This document shows, in pieces, positions 16,917-25,834 of a stretch of 64,000 nucleotides of DNA; position 1 is the first letter of the stretch; the number at the start of each line of letters is the position of its first letter. Made by a program: the position numbers and the translations under genes. The stretch is from CAZJKO01 sp964546995 (GTDB lineage: Bacteria > Bacillota_I > Bacilli_A > RF39 > UBA660): positions 30,051-94,050 of the forward strand of contig CAZJKO010000001.1 in the NCBI GenBank assembly GCA_964546995.1, in the 5' to 3' direction. Under the pieces are notes generated by a model. The model did no database searches and was not told where the DNA came from. It was given only the letters and a program-made list of their open reading frames with translations.

Positions 16917-17624
16917 ATGAATAATAATAACTCGAGAAATATTTTATTATCCGTATTAGGAGTGGCTATTTTAGTTGTAGCAGTAGTTGGTGTATCGTTC
17001 GCTGTATTTCAATTTACTGCACAAGGTACAACGACCAATACATTAAGTACTGCCTCAATTTCTATGACCTTTAAAGAAAAGACGACAGGTATTACGATTG
17101 AGAATGCTATGCCTAAGACAGATGCAACAGGTAGTGTTACATTAACTAAGGGTGAGTACTTTGACTTTTCTGTTGGTGCTAGTTTAGTTGGAACAACGAC
17201 GATTCAATACGAAGTAACTGCTGTGAAATCTGCTGATTCTACTTTAAAGGATGAAGATGTGCATTTATATTTAGAAGAGTCTACTGATGGAGGGACAACC
17301 TATACTCCTGCAACGGGATGGACAGCTAATACTGGTAAACCATTTACACCTAGTACGACGACATTAGTTACTGCTGCTGCTAATATGATGGCTCTTGTTA
17401 CAGATACATTTACTGTAACAGATGCTACAGAAGCACAAACTCCAGTAAAACATTATCGGTTAAGAATGTGGGTTAGTGAAAATGCTGATTTATCTAGTTA
17501 TGAAGGTACTGATAGCAATAAAACAGATACGACGGAAGATGGAGAACATACCATCACATCTGGAATCAACTCATATAAATTCTCTGTTACTGTATTAGTA
17601 AATGCAAAACAAGTAGCTGCATAA
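16917..17624 (+). CDS. TasA/camelysin-like SipW-dependent surface protein 2
   Basis: A 235-residue exported protein whose signal region (about 8-30) ends GVSFAVFQFTAQG, almost parallel to the 16199 protein (FVFSAQGTT against FQFTAQGTT). The mature part is Thr-, Ser- and Asp-rich with few cysteines, and ends in VTVLVNAKQ. It uses more A-ending and T-ending common codons than its neighbours, suggesting high expression. The start ATG 16917 lies 8 bp after AAAGGAGG; ATG 16911 is only 2 bp away. Likely the major fibre subunit of the locus, by inference. Confidence 0.78.
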   Translation: MNNNNSRNILLSVLGVAILVVAVVGVSFAVFQFTAQGTTTNTLSTASISMTFKEKTTGITIENAMPKTDATGSVTLTKGEYFDFSVGASLVGTTTIQYEVTAVKSADSTLKDEDVHLYLEESTDGGTTYTPATGWTANTGKPFTPSTTTLVTAAANMMALVTDTFTVTDATEAQTPVKHYRLRMWVSENADLSSYEGTDSNKTDTTEDGEHTITSGINSYKFSVTVLVNAKQVAA

Positions 17625-17637
17625 GTTGTAAAGTTCA

Positions 17638-17667
17638 AAAATATCTTGTTTACAAGGTATTTTTTTG
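17638..17667 (+). terminator. Rho-independent terminator
   Basis: AATATCTTG and CAAGGTATT form a stem with a TTTA loop, then seven T. It lies after TasA-like gene 2. Confidence 0.85.
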
Positions 17668-17733
17668 TTGTCTTACTTATACGTTTTGTGATATTATTAA
17701 GTTATAATGAGAATAATAAAATAGGGTGATATA

Positions 17734-18420
17734 GTGAAAAATGAAAGAGAGAAGAAGACTGGTTTCTTTGAAACATTAAAGAAAATAATGCATTTTATTA
17801 CCACTGTTCTTATGTATTCTATTTTTTTGATTATGATCTTAATTGCTGCTATTTTTGTAATGTATTATGTAGACCTTAAGAAAAATGAGGCTTCTGGGAA
17901 GTCGGAACCGCCATTATTCAGTGCTTATGTTATTATTAGTGCTAGTATGGAGCCTACTATTAAAGTGGAAGATGCGATAGTTTTAAAAAGAGTAGAAGCC
18001 AGTGAGATTAAAAAGGGCGATATTATTACTTTCGTTTCGACCGATAATCGTTTTTCTGGTGTTACTGTTACCCATCGTGTTGTTGGTATTGTAAAGGCAG
18101 ATAATGGAAAGTATATGTTTCGTACAAAAGGAGATAACAACAATACGGAAGATGCTACTTTAGTTGGGGAAGACTATATTACTGGTAAAGTTATTTTAAA
18201 GATTCCTAAAATTGGGTATATACAATACTTTTTATCTCAATCTTACGGATGGATTATTGCGGTTGTTATTCCGTGTTTGGGAATTGTGATTTACGATATT
18301 ATGAAGCTTATTCGGTTAATTGCTCGTGGTGGAAAAAAGAAAACTATTTCTTCAAAAGAGGAGATCGATATTGTTCCTCCTCAGAAACAATTAGACGAGA
18401 TGGAACGAATGAGAAAATAG
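17734..18420 (+). CDS. sipW: Signal peptidase I, SipW type (ER-type Ser/His)
   Basis: Membrane protease of 228 residues. An N-terminal membrane helix (about 21-46), the catalytic SMEPT with Ser71, and THR with His114 in place of the usual lysine place it in the SipW/ER class, which cleaves TasA-type signal peptides. A second membrane segment lies at about 174-194, followed by a charged tail. The start is GTG. It is flanked on both sides by TasA-like genes, so its substrates are probably those proteins and the one at 46881. Confidence 0.88.
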   Translation: MKNEREKKTGFFETLKKIMHFITTVLMYSIFLIMILIAAIFVMYYVDLKKNEASGKSEPPLFSAYVIISASMEPTIKVEDAIVLKRVEASEIKKGDIITFVSTDNRFSGVTVTHRVVGIVKADNGKYMFRTKGDNNNTEDATLVGEDYITGKVILKIPKIGYIQYFLSQSYGWIIAVVIPCLGIVIYDIMKLIRLIARGGKKKTISSKEEIDIVPPQKQLDEMERMRK

Positions 18421-18441
18421 TTTATAGAGGTGATCTATTAT

Positions 18442-18999
18442 ATGAGACGTAGGAATTGGTTGTTTATTGTTCTTGGTGGGATTGGATTGTTCTTGTTTAT
18501 TGTCGGATCTAGTTATGCTTGGTATTTGGTTTTTAATCGGAATACGACACTTCTTGCTAATTTGGAAATTAAAATTTTGGATCAAGGAAAAGGAGTTTCT
18601 ATTTTAAATACATCACCAGTCTCTGATTCAGAAGGTAAGGGATACAGTCCTTATCTTTTCGATGTGGAGAATAAAGGACGTGGTTTGGGGCGTTACCAGT
18701 TGATTTTAGAGGAAGTTCCTTTGGAGGATGTTCATGATGGTTGTTCGTCTAAGACGTTATTATCGCGAGATCAACTTCGTTATCAGTTGTTGTTGAACGA
18801 TGTTCAAATTCAAATTGGATCACTGGATTCATTAAAGAACAGTGTGTTTCTTACGAATGATATTAAACTGGGTGAAGCACATCACTACGAATTGCGTGTT
18901 TGGTTAGATGAAAAAAAGGACGATACGGATTGGGCAGGAAAACATTATCATTATCGTGTTGCTATCAAGACAGTAACTAGCAAAGGAAAAGAGGGATAG
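18442..18999 (+). CDS. TasA-like SipW-dependent surface protein 3
   Basis: A 185-residue protein with one N-terminal membrane segment ending GSSYAWYLVF, then a beta-rich domain with PVSDSEG, matching the pattern shared by the other TasA-like proteins here. It is more divergent than copies 1 and 2 and has a CSSKT cysteine in the middle. I choose ATG 18442 over GTG 18430, which has no ribosome site. It lies 21 bp after sipW and 1 bp before the next gene, so all four genes look co-transcribed. Confidence 0.7.
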   Translation: MRRRNWLFIVLGGIGLFLFIVGSSYAWYLVFNRNTTLLANLEIKILDQGKGVSILNTSPVSDSEGKGYSPYLFDVENKGRGLGRYQLILEEVPLEDVHDGCSSKTLLSRDQLRYQLLLNDVQIQIGSLDSLKNSVFLTNDIKLGEAHHYELRVWLDEKKDDTDWAGKHYHYRVAIKTVTSKGKEG

Positions 19000-19000
19000 G

Positions 19001-19681
19001 ATGAAACAATTCTTGATTCAGTATCTTCATTTATTTGGATATACGATTTGTGGATTGATTTTTGCCTTTGCTTCTTTTTATTTGATTGTTAATTTCTATC
19101 ATCAAAAAGAATTGCAATCTTACTATGTTATTCAATCTTCGTCTCTTTCTTCTTTGGAGCAGATTAAAGATAAAATGGCTATTGTTGGAGATAACATTTC
19201 TGTTCATCCTAATCATATCAACAATAGTCATGTAGCTCTATTTTTATCGTCTTTTAAAACTAAACTTCAATCTTGTCAGACGTTTGTACTGAATGAGACG
19301 TATTTAGAAATGGAAAAGAAGCAAGCGATTGGGCCTTTAGATGTCGAACATTTTAGGCAATCATTTCAGAGTAAGGTTCTTAGTCGCTGTCTTATTGAAC
19401 AATTCTATGGCACGATGGATACGGATTCACTTTCTTCTTTTGCTATTCAAGATATTGTTCCGTATGTTCATTTAATGATTCAAAATTTGTCCTTTAGTAC
19501 GTCTTATTTGGAAAAGGATTTAATCAACAATAGTAGTTACTTTTTTAATTCTAAACAGGCTAGAATGACAGTTCATGATAAGACACTTTCTGGATTTCAG
19601 ACGATTACAGGACTATACAATCAAGCAAGTGATTTGTTAGTAGAGCTTTCTCGTTGGTATAGGGAACAAGTGGAGGGATAA
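19001..19681 (+). CDS. Hypothetical membrane-anchored protein of the SipW locus
   Basis: A 226-residue protein that I do not recognise. It has one N-terminal membrane segment (about 11-30) followed by a mostly helical extracytoplasmic part with isolated cysteines (near residues 92 and 131). It starts 1 bp after the TasA-like gene 3 stop and is followed within 3 bp by another membrane gene. A role in fibre assembly is a guess from context only. Confidence 0.65.
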   Translation: MKQFLIQYLHLFGYTICGLIFAFASFYLIVNFYHQKELQSYYVIQSSSLSSLEQIKDKMAIVGDNISVHPNHINNSHVALFLSSFKTKLQSCQTFVLNETYLEMEKKQAIGPLDVEHFRQSFQSKVLSRCLIEQFYGTMDTDSLSSFAIQDIVPYVHLMIQNLSFSTSYLEKDLINNSSYFFNSKQARMTVHDKTLSGFQTITGLYNQASDLLVELSRWYREQVEG

Positions 19682-19684
19682 TCA

Positions 19685-20251
19685 ATGAAAAAGATGTTGA
19701 ATGGTATTTTTTCGATTCTTAAATTTCTTTTGTGGATTCTTTCGTTTTTTATGACCTTATACATTGTCGTTTATATGTATCAACGATTAGAGAAGTCTAT
19801 ACTTACCTCTCTTCCCATTTTGTTTCCGTTTTTCCTAGTTCTTCTTTTCTATCTTATCAATATTATCTTTCGGCAAAAGTTTGTTCAGAAAAGTATTTTT
19901 TACAATATTACTTCTTGTTTGGTTTTTGTGACCATTCTGTTTGTCTGCTATCGGGCTTTGTTCGATACGAATATGATTTTAAATGAGCGATTGGGATACC
20001 ATATTAATTTTAATTATTTTGCTGATTTTTTACCACCGATGAAGATTATGTTATATGGTCTTTGTGTGGTCAATATTCTGTTTATGTTTTCTTCTTGTGA
20101 GCGTACAAAAAAGAATGTTGTCTTGCCTACGGAAGAAGAAAAACCTCGTCAAGAAGTGATAAAAGCGGAGAATGTTTCTTCGGTTGAATCTAAAAGAACG
20201 TCCTATCCTGAAAAGAAGAAAATTTCGAAAAAGAAGCGTAGAAGACATTAA
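19685..20251 (+). CDS. Hypothetical polytopic membrane protein of the SipW locus
   Basis: A 188-residue protein with four likely membrane segments (about 7-30, 41-61, 72-92, 118-138) and a cytoplasmic tail ending in a run of Lys and Arg (KKISKKKRRRH). I do not recognise the family. It closes the 16199-20251 surface locus, which is absent from the equivalent Bacillus interval. Confidence 0.65.
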   Translation: MKKMLNGIFSILKFLLWILSFFMTLYIVVYMYQRLEKSILTSLPILFPFFLVLLFYLINIIFRQKFVQKSIFYNITSCLVFVTILFVCYRALFDTNMILNERLGYHINFNYFADFLPPMKIMLYGLCVVNILFMFSSCERTKKNVVLPTEEEKPRQEVIKAENVSSVESKRTSYPEKKKISKKKRRRH

Positions 20252-20354
20252 TTTAACGGTCAATCTTGTTTTAATTTTTAAAACTATTGATTTTTTCCAT
20301 AATTTAGTATAAACTTATGTTATAAAGTGAATATGCTTTAGAGGAGGAATACAA

Positions 20355-20633
20355 ATGAAAATTACATCTGTTAATGTACGTAAGATCGAAAAAGAAGGAT
20401 CTCGTATGAAAGGAATTGCTTCTGTTTTATTAGATGACAGTTTTGCCGTTCACGATATTCGCATTATTGAAGGAGACAATGGTCTTTTTATCGCTATGCC
20501 TAGTAGAAAAACTGCTACTGGAGATTATCGCGATATTGCTCATCCCATTAATCCTGAAGTAAGAGGTATGTTTGAAGAAGCTATTATCGAAGCTTATAAA
20601 AATGCCGAAGATGTTTCAGCTTCAGAAGAGTAA
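20355..20633 (+). CDS. spoVG: Regulatory RNA-/DNA-binding protein SpoVG
   Basis: A 92-residue protein matching SpoVG throughout: [11 protein letters not shown] at the N-terminus, [29 protein letters not shown], and a C-terminal helix. SpoVG affects cell division, sporulation and virulence genes in various Bacillota by binding nucleic acid. The AGAGGAGG ribosome site is strong. The upstream 100 bp has a TGTTATAAA extended -10-like element but no clear sigma-H site. Confidence 0.95.
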   Translation: MKITSVNVRKIEKEGSRMKGIASVLLDDSFAVHDIRIIEGDNGLFIAMPSRKTATGDYRDIAHPINPEVRGMFEEAIIEAYKNAEDVSASEE

Positions 20634-20641
20634 GAATTGTT

Positions 20642-20664
20642 AAGACCTTTTGGTCTTTTTTTGT
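20642..20664 (+). terminator. Rho-independent terminator after spoVG
   Basis: AAGACC and GGTCTT pair around TTTT, then a T run. Confidence 0.88.
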
Positions 20665-20710
20665 TCTAATTTTTTTTGTTTGTCATAAACTCTAATAGGA
20701 GCTGAGAGCA

Positions 20711-21004
20711 ATGGAAACAAAAGATGCTGTTATGAACAATTACAATCATAGTATTACTGTTACGGAACGAAAGAATTTGTTAATTACGGGTGTAAAACGT
20801 ATTGAGAACTTTGATGATGAAGAGTTTTTTATGGAGACGGTGATGGGATATTTGATCGTTAAAGGCGAGGGATTAGAATTAATTAAGCTCGATACGTTGC
20901 AAGGAAATGTGTCGATTAAAGGACTCATCAAGAGTTTTGGATACGTCGATGATGGTAATAAAAAAGATAAAGATACTGGTATTTTTAATAGGTTGTTTAA
21001 ATGA
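20711..21004 (+). CDS. yabP: Sporulation protein YabP
   Basis: A 97-residue protein of the YabP/YqfC family, made in sporulating cells and required for normal spore formation in Bacillus. The conserved HSITVTERKNLLITGVKRI opening and the GYLIVKGEGLELIKLD core are evident. A TAGGAG ribosome site precedes ATG. It overlaps yabQ by 4 bp. The tandem yabP-yabQ-divIC order is as in B. subtilis. Confidence 0.92.
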   Translation: METKDAVMNNYNHSITVTERKNLLITGVKRIENFDDEEFFMETVMGYLIVKGEGLELIKLDTLQGNVSIKGLIKSFGYVDDGNKKDKDTGIFNRLFK

Positions 21005-21294
21005 CACTCGAAGTACAAATTCAGTCTCTTATTTACTCTTTTGTCTATGGACTCTTTTTTTCGTTCTTTTTTAATTTGCATTATCGTTATCTTTTTTTAG
21101 GGAAGCTTTGTTATCGTATCGTTGCGAGTATTTTCTTTGTTTTAGTCAATGATTTTCTTTATTTTTTGCTTCTTCGAATGATCAATTGTGGCGTTATCCA
21201 TCCTTACTTTTTCATGATGCTTTTAGCAGGTTTTTGTGTTGGTAATACGAAAACGCGGGTGATTCGCTTTCTTTTCCGAAAACGTAAAGAGTGA
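21001..21294 (+). CDS. yabQ: Spore cortex biosynthesis protein YabQ
   Basis: A 97-residue integral membrane protein with three hydrophobic segments. In Bacillus, YabQ localises to the forespore membrane and is needed for cortex formation. The SFVYGLFFSFFFNL and NDFLYFLLLRMINCG stretches and the position next to yabP support the call. It is shorter than B. subtilis YabQ (about 200 residues), lacking the C-terminal extension. Confidence 0.82.
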   Translation: MTLEVQIQSLIYSFVYGLFFSFFFNLHYRYLFLGKLCYRIVASIFFVLVNDFLYFLLLRMINCGVIHPYFFMMLLAGFCVGNTKTRVIRFLFRKRKE

Positions 21295-21356
21295 TTTGTC
21301 TTCCTGTTGTATTTTGTCTATTTACTTATTTTTACGATGTTTTGTGTTCTTTTTTC

Positions 21357-21386
21357 TTGCCAAGGATTCTTTCTATCCTTTATAAT
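21357..21386 (+). promoter_or_regulatory. Promoter for divIC
   Basis: TTGCCA (21357-21362), an 18-bp spacer, TATAAT (21381-21386). It lies inside a longer reading frame that runs into divIC, so it also argues for the TTG start at 21412. Confidence 0.7.
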
Positions 21387-21411
21387 ATATATTAGGATAG
21401 TAGGTGATGAT

Positions 21412-21708
21412 TTGGCAAAGCGAAAGAAGAAGAATCAGAAATTAAAAAGGCGAATGCTCTTTTTAGGATTTGGTTCCATTATTGTTATTACAATCACTGT
21501 TTTTTCTATTGGAAAGTATTGGGTTGAGATTTATCAAAAATATAAAGAAAAACAAGAATTAGAGCAAAAACTTTATTCTTTAAAAGAAGAAGAAGATGCT
21601 CTTAAGGTGGATGTTGAACGGTTACAAGATCCTGAGTATGTTGCTCGTTATGCTAGAGAGAAATACTATTATTCGAAAGATGGAGAATTTATTTTGAGAA
21701 TTCCTTAA
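21412..21708 (+). CDS. divIC: Septum formation initiator DivIC/FtsB family
   Basis: A bitopic division protein of 98 residues that works with FtsL and DivIB. It has a Lys/Arg-rich cytoplasmic start, a membrane helix (about 15-33), a coiled coil (KEKQELEQKLYSLKEEE) and the conserved extracytoplasmic DPEYVARYAREKYYY. I choose the unusual TTG start at 21412: AGGTGATG precedes it and the promoter's TATAAT is just upstream. A longer reading frame to 21307 adds hydrophobic residues unlike DivIC. Confidence 0.85.
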   Translation: MAKRKKKNQKLKRRMLFLGFGSIIVITITVFSIGKYWVEIYQKYKEKQELEQKLYSLKEEEDALKVDVERLQDPEYVARYAREKYYYSKDGEFILRIP

Positions 21709-21723
21709 AAGGAATTCTTTTTT
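21697..21723 (+). terminator. Rho-independent terminator after divIC
   Basis: AGAATTCCTT and AAGGAATTCT form a perfect 10-bp stem that includes the stop codon, then a T run. Confidence 0.88.
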
Positions 21724-21785
21724 CTTCATTAAAGTGACAAATTCTTTTCTTTTTATTTGCTATGATCAGTTATCAGGTGATACTA

Positions 21786-22082
21786 ATGAAAGTGTTTGTG
21801 CTTATGGTTTGTTTGTTTTGTTCCTTTTATCTCTTTTTTTGTCAGGTTCTTTTTTCGATGGGGCTTCGGCATTTGAGACATGATCGCATATTTAGTATCG
21901 TGTTATTCTTGGTTCTTTTTTTGTGGAAGATATCGACTGTCCTCGACTTTTATGTTTTCTATTTTGTTCAGTTGTGCGTGATTGTTTTGCTTGGTTATTT
22001 TGGTTTTCATGTTTTTTTGTTGGTAAAACATAAAATAGTTGTTGCGATTAAGCAATATATTCGATACAATGATAAATGGTGA
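21786..22082 (+). CDS. Small polytopic membrane protein, 98 aa
   Basis: Three hydrophobic segments (about 2-24, 33-52, 56-78) and a basic C-terminal tail. The family is not recognised. The start ATG 21786 has a CAGGTGATA ribosome site. Its stop lies just before the tilS start, so the two are probably co-transcribed. In Bacillus the yabR-spoIIE region lies here; this protein is neither. Confidence 0.6.
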   Translation: MKVFVLMVCLFCSFYLFFCQVLFSMGLRHLRHDRIFSIVLFLVLFLWKISTVLDFYVFYFVQLCVIVLLGYFGFHVFLLVKHKIVVAIKQYIRYNDKW

Positions 22083-22087
22083 TGATA

Positions 22088-23395
22088 ATGGATTTATTGC
22101 GGGGTATTACATTGAAGAAAAACGATATTATTGTTCTCGGTTGTTCGAGTGGACCCGATTCGATGGCGTTATTTGATTCCCTGTTAAGGGTGAGAGATTC
22201 TTTGTCATTATCGATTGTTTGTGCTCATGTCAATCACAACGTGAGAAAAGCGAGTGAAAAAGAACAAAAGTTTTTGGAGGATTATTGTAAAAAGCATCAT
22301 GTTATCATGGAGTCTATGAAAATCGAAACGTACGGAGACGATAATTTTCACAATGAGGCAAGAACGATTCGGTATCATTTTTTTGATGAAGTGGCGAAAA
22401 AGTATCATGCTACTTATCTTATGACTGCTCATCATGGAGATGATTTGGTGGAGACTATTTTAATGCGTATTGTTAGAGGATCGACGTTAAAAGGATACAG
22501 TGGATTTCAAAAGTATATTCCGAATGATTCTTATACGATCGTTCGACCACTAATTGAATTTACGAAAGAAGAATTGCTTTCCTACAATCGTCGTCATAAA
22601 GTTCCCTATTTTATCGATGCTTCGAATAAAAAAACAAAATACACGCGAAATCGTTACCGTAAATATGTCCTTCCTTTTTTAAAACGCGAAGATTCTCATG
22701 TTCATGAACATTTTTTGAAATATAGTGAACTATTGATGAGTTATTATCAATATGTGGAGAAAGAAACGAAAAAAAGTTTGAAGAAAGTGTATCGTGATGG
22801 TTCTATTTTGTTATCTTCTTATCTTGAACTCGATCCTTTTTTACAAGATAAGGTGATCTATTCTATTTTAGAAGAAATTTATCAAGATGATTTGATGCTC
22901 GTATCTTCTAAGCATGTTCGTTTATTGGAAGATTTTTTTCATTCTAAAAAAAACCGTGGTATGCTTTATTTGCCGAATGATTTTATGGTATTAAAGAATG
23001 GTGATGAGGTTTCGATTCGAAAAGAGATGTACGACATTAGTCAGTATGAGATTGAGTTAAACGATTATGTGTTGCTTCCTAATAAAAAACATTTAGAGAT
23101 CGTGCAAGAAGAGGAGACAAATGGTAATGATGTTTGTCGAATTGATTGTAGTCAGGTTTTATTACCTCTTTCTGTTCGTACTAGGAGAATTGGGGATCGG
23201 ATGGCGATTCGACCTGATGGTCATAAAAAAGTAAGCGATATTTTTATCGATCAAAAGATTCCTTATAGAGAAAGAGATCTTTGGCCTATCGTCGTCGATT
23301 CTAGGGGAGAAATCATTTGGATACCTGGTGTGAAAAAATCTAAAAAAGTAGCAAAAATGAATGAAAAGTATGATATAATAATTAAATATTATTAG
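22088..23395 (+). CDS. tilS: tRNA(Ile)-lysidine synthetase
   Basis: It attaches lysine to C34 of tRNA-Ile(CAU), changing it to read AUA. The 435-residue ATPase has a PP-loop (GCSSGPDSMAL) near residue 19, VCAHVNHNVR, and the TAHHGDDLVET motif, with the C-terminal TilS domain RTRRIGDRM and KKVSDIFID. The start is ATG 22088 after GGTGATG; the upstream ATGs overlap that site. The conserved SGGxDS loop reads SSGPDS. Confidence 0.94.
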   Translation: MDLLRGITLKKNDIIVLGCSSGPDSMALFDSLLRVRDSLSLSIVCAHVNHNVRKASEKEQKFLEDYCKKHHVIMESMKIETYGDDNFHNEARTIRYHFFDEVAKKYHATYLMTAHHGDDLVETILMRIVRGSTLKGYSGFQKYIPNDSYTIVRPLIEFTKEELLSYNRRHKVPYFIDASNKKTKYTRNRYRKYVLPFLKREDSHVHEHFLKYSELLMSYYQYVEKETKKSLKKVYRDGSILLSSYLELDPFLQDKVIYSILEEIYQDDLMLVSSKHVRLLEDFFHSKKNRGMLYLPNDFMVLKNGDEVSIRKEMYDISQYEIELNDYVLLPNKKHLEIVQEEETNGNDVCRIDCSQVLLPLSVRTRRIGDRMAIRPDGHKKVSDIFIDQKIPYRERDLWPIVVDSRGEIIWIPGVKKSKKVAKMNEKYDIIIKYY

Positions 23396-23410
23396 TGAGG
23401 AGGAATCAGT

Positions 23411-25363
23411 GTGAATAAAAAGACTGTAAAGAGAGGATTACTACCTTATGTATTTTTGGCAATTATCGTGATGGGGGTATTCTATTTCTTTAATATTATG
23501 AATCAGAAGGTAAATGTTTTTACTTATGATGAGTTTATGAAATATTTAAATAAAGGGGATGTAGAAGAGATTGTCGTCGTTCCGAGGGAGCGAGCACAGA
23601 TCTACGAGATTCGTGGTAAGTTGAATGAATACGATAAGAATGAGACGTTCTTTGTTCGTGTTCCCCTTACGAATGAAGTGATGAAGAAGGTTGTGGAAGC
23701 GAGCGAATTAAACGAGTTTAAATTTAATACGGAAGCTGATCCAGAATCTAGCTCTCTTCTTCTTATTTTGATTAATGTAGTACCGATGGTGATTTTGATT
23801 GGTGGTGCGTTCTTCTTATTTACTCGCCAAATGGGTGGGGCAAATAAATCGATGGATTTTGGTAAGAGTAAAGCGAAACTTAATACGGATAAAAACAAAG
23901 TTACTTTTCACGATGTAGCGGGGCTTAAGGAAGAAAAAGAAGAAGTAAAAGAATTGATCGATTTTTTGAAGAATCCTAAAAAATTCCAAAAGTTGGGAGC
24001 ACGTATTCCTAAGGGTGTATTGTTGTTTGGGCCTCCAGGGACTGGTAAAACGCTTCTTGCTCGTGCAGTAGCTGGAGAAGCGAATGTTCCTTTCTACTAC
24101 ATTAGTGGTTCTGATTTTGTTGAGTTATTTGTCGGTGTTGGTGCTAGTCGTGTGCGCGATATGTTTCAACAAGCGAAACGAAATGCTCCATGTCTTATCT
24201 TTATCGATGAAATCGATGCAGTAGGACGGCAACGTGGTACGGGTCTCGGTGGAGGACATGATGAAAGAGAACAAACTTTGAATCAATTACTTACCGAAAT
24301 GGATGGGTTTGGTGCCAATGAAGGGATCATCATCATTGCGGCTACCAATCGTCCTGATGTTTTGGATCCTGCCCTTCTTCGGCCTGGTCGTTTCGATCGT
24401 CAAGTTACCGTTAATTTGCCTGATGTTAAGGGCCGTGAGGAAATTTTAAACGTTCATGCTCGCAATAAAATTTTGGCTCCAGGTGTGACACTTGAGAACT
24501 TAGCAAAGAGAACGCCAGGATTCAGTGGAGCTGATCTTGAAAACTTGTTGAACGAAGCTGCACTTCTCGCTGTTAGACGCAATAAAGATGCGATTACGAT
24601 GAGTGAAGTAGATGAAGCGACCGATCGTGTGTTGATGGGACCTGCTAAGACGAGTCGTAAATATAGTGAAAACGATCGCAAGTTGGTTGCTTATCATGAA
24701 GCAGGACACGTAGTGTTAGGTTTAAAATTAAATAGTGCTTCCGATGTTCAGAAAGTTACGATTATTCCACGAGGACCAGCTGGTGGATACACGATGATGC
24801 TTCCTAGCGAAGAGAAGATCAATTCGACAAAGACGGATCTTTTAGAGCAGATTACGGGGTTACTTGGTGGTCGTGTTGCCGAAGAATTGACCTTTAAAGA
24901 AATTACGACTGGAGCACATAACGATTTTGAACGTGCGACTAAAATTGCTCGAGCTATGGTAACAGAATACGGTATGAGTGATTTGGGTCCTATGCAATTG
25001 GAACAACAATCTGGTGATGTGTTCTTAGGACGTGATTACAATAAGAGTCGTAACTTTTCTAATGAAGTGGCTCATGAAATCGATTTAGAAATGAGAAAGA
25101 TCATCGATGAATGTTATCGTAATGCGGAGAAGATTTTAAAAGCCAATAAAGATTTATTAAAATTGATTGCTGAAGCATTGTTGGAATACGAAACGCTTAC
25201 AAAAGAACAAATCGATTATTTGGTTGAGAACGGAACTATGTTAGAAAGTGATGGTTTGGAATCGATGTCTTTAACAAAGCTTCGGGAGATGGCTAAAGAA
25301 AAAGAGATTAAAGGTTATTCTAAGATGAATAAAGCTGAATTGATTAAAGAATTAATGAAATAA
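23411..25363 (+). CDS. ftsH: ATP-dependent zinc metalloprotease FtsH with a C-terminal Rho_N/SAP-like helix pair
   Basis: Membrane-bound AAA+ protease for quality control and regulation. The 650 residues show two N-terminal membrane segments (about 10-27 and 115-137), Walker A GPPGTGKT near 207, the SRH region, and HEAGH near 428. After the usual FtsH end, residues 620-650 ([19 protein letters not shown] and on) resemble the Rho N-terminal or SAP helix-extended motif, which is not typical of FtsH. The GTG start has AGGAGG. It follows tilS directly; hprT is missing. Confidence 0.95.
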   Translation: MNKKTVKRGLLPYVFLAIIVMGVFYFFNIMNQKVNVFTYDEFMKYLNKGDVEEIVVVPRERAQIYEIRGKLNEYDKNETFFVRVPLTNEVMKKVVEASELNEFKFNTEADPESSSLLLILINVVPMVILIGGAFFLFTRQMGGANKSMDFGKSKAKLNTDKNKVTFHDVAGLKEEKEEVKELIDFLKNPKKFQKLGARIPKGVLLFGPPGTGKTLLARAVAGEANVPFYYISGSDFVELFVGVGASRVRDMFQQAKRNAPCLIFIDEIDAVGRQRGTGLGGGHDEREQTLNQLLTEMDGFGANEGIIIIAATNRPDVLDPALLRPGRFDRQVTVNLPDVKGREEILNVHARNKILAPGVTLENLAKRTPGFSGADLENLLNEAALLAVRRNKDAITMSEVDEATDRVLMGPAKTSRKYSENDRKLVAYHEAGHVVLGLKLNSASDVQKVTIIPRGPAGGYTMMLPSEEKINSTKTDLLEQITGLLGGRVAEELTFKEITTGAHNDFERATKIARAMVTEYGMSDLGPMQLEQQSGDVFLGRDYNKSRNFSNEVAHEIDLEMRKIIDECYRNAEKILKANKDLLKLIAEALLEYETLTKEQIDYLVENGTMLESDGLESMSLTKLREMAKEKEIKGYSKMNKAELIKELMK

Positions 25364-25369
25364 GATTTA

Positions 25370-25397
25370 AAAGCATATAGTACAGTATGCTTTTTCT
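25370..25397 (+). terminator. Rho-independent terminator after ftsH
   Basis: AAAGCATA and TATGCTTT form the stem around TAGTACAG-type loop bases, then T-rich sequence. Confidence 0.8.
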
Positions 25398-25510
25398 TTT
25401 GTTTGATTTTTCGATTTGGGTGTGTTACAATATCTTTTTGTCAAATTTGGAAAAGGGATTTTCTTTTTTATATAAAGTGTGGTATGATAAAACAAAGTAG
25501 GAGGGGTCAC

Positions 25511-25768
25511 ATGACGAGTATTGAAAAGGGAGATATTTTGACACTTAGCGATGGTATTGAATATCTTACGATTGGTGTTGCTAAGGAAAATGGTGTTACT
25601 TATTTTTATTTGGCAGAGTTATCAGAACGAGATCATATGATATACTGTAAGCAAGATGATCAAGGTGCATTATCTGTTGTGGAAGATGAGGAAGAGATTA
25701 AACGTATTTTACCGTTGATCTATTGGTCTGTTTTCGGTCATGTTAAAGAAGAAGATGAGGTTATTTAG
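25511..25768 (+). CDS. Hypothetical acidic protein, 85 aa
   Basis: A soluble, beta-strand-rich acidic protein (GDILTLSDGIEYLTIGVAK start, KEEDEVI end). I do not recognise it; it faintly recalls DUF1292-type small proteins. The start ATG 25511 follows GTAGGAGGGG. It lies between ftsH and dusB with its own terminator upstream. Confidence 0.65.
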   Translation: MTSIEKGDILTLSDGIEYLTIGVAKENGVTYFYLAELSERDHMIYCKQDDQGALSVVEDEEEIKRILPLIYWSVFGHVKEEDEVI

Positions 25769-25834
25769 TGAACTTTTTCTTTTTTTATGTTATAATCAGG
25801 TCATTCTATTTGTGATAGTGGGTGGTGACTTTTT

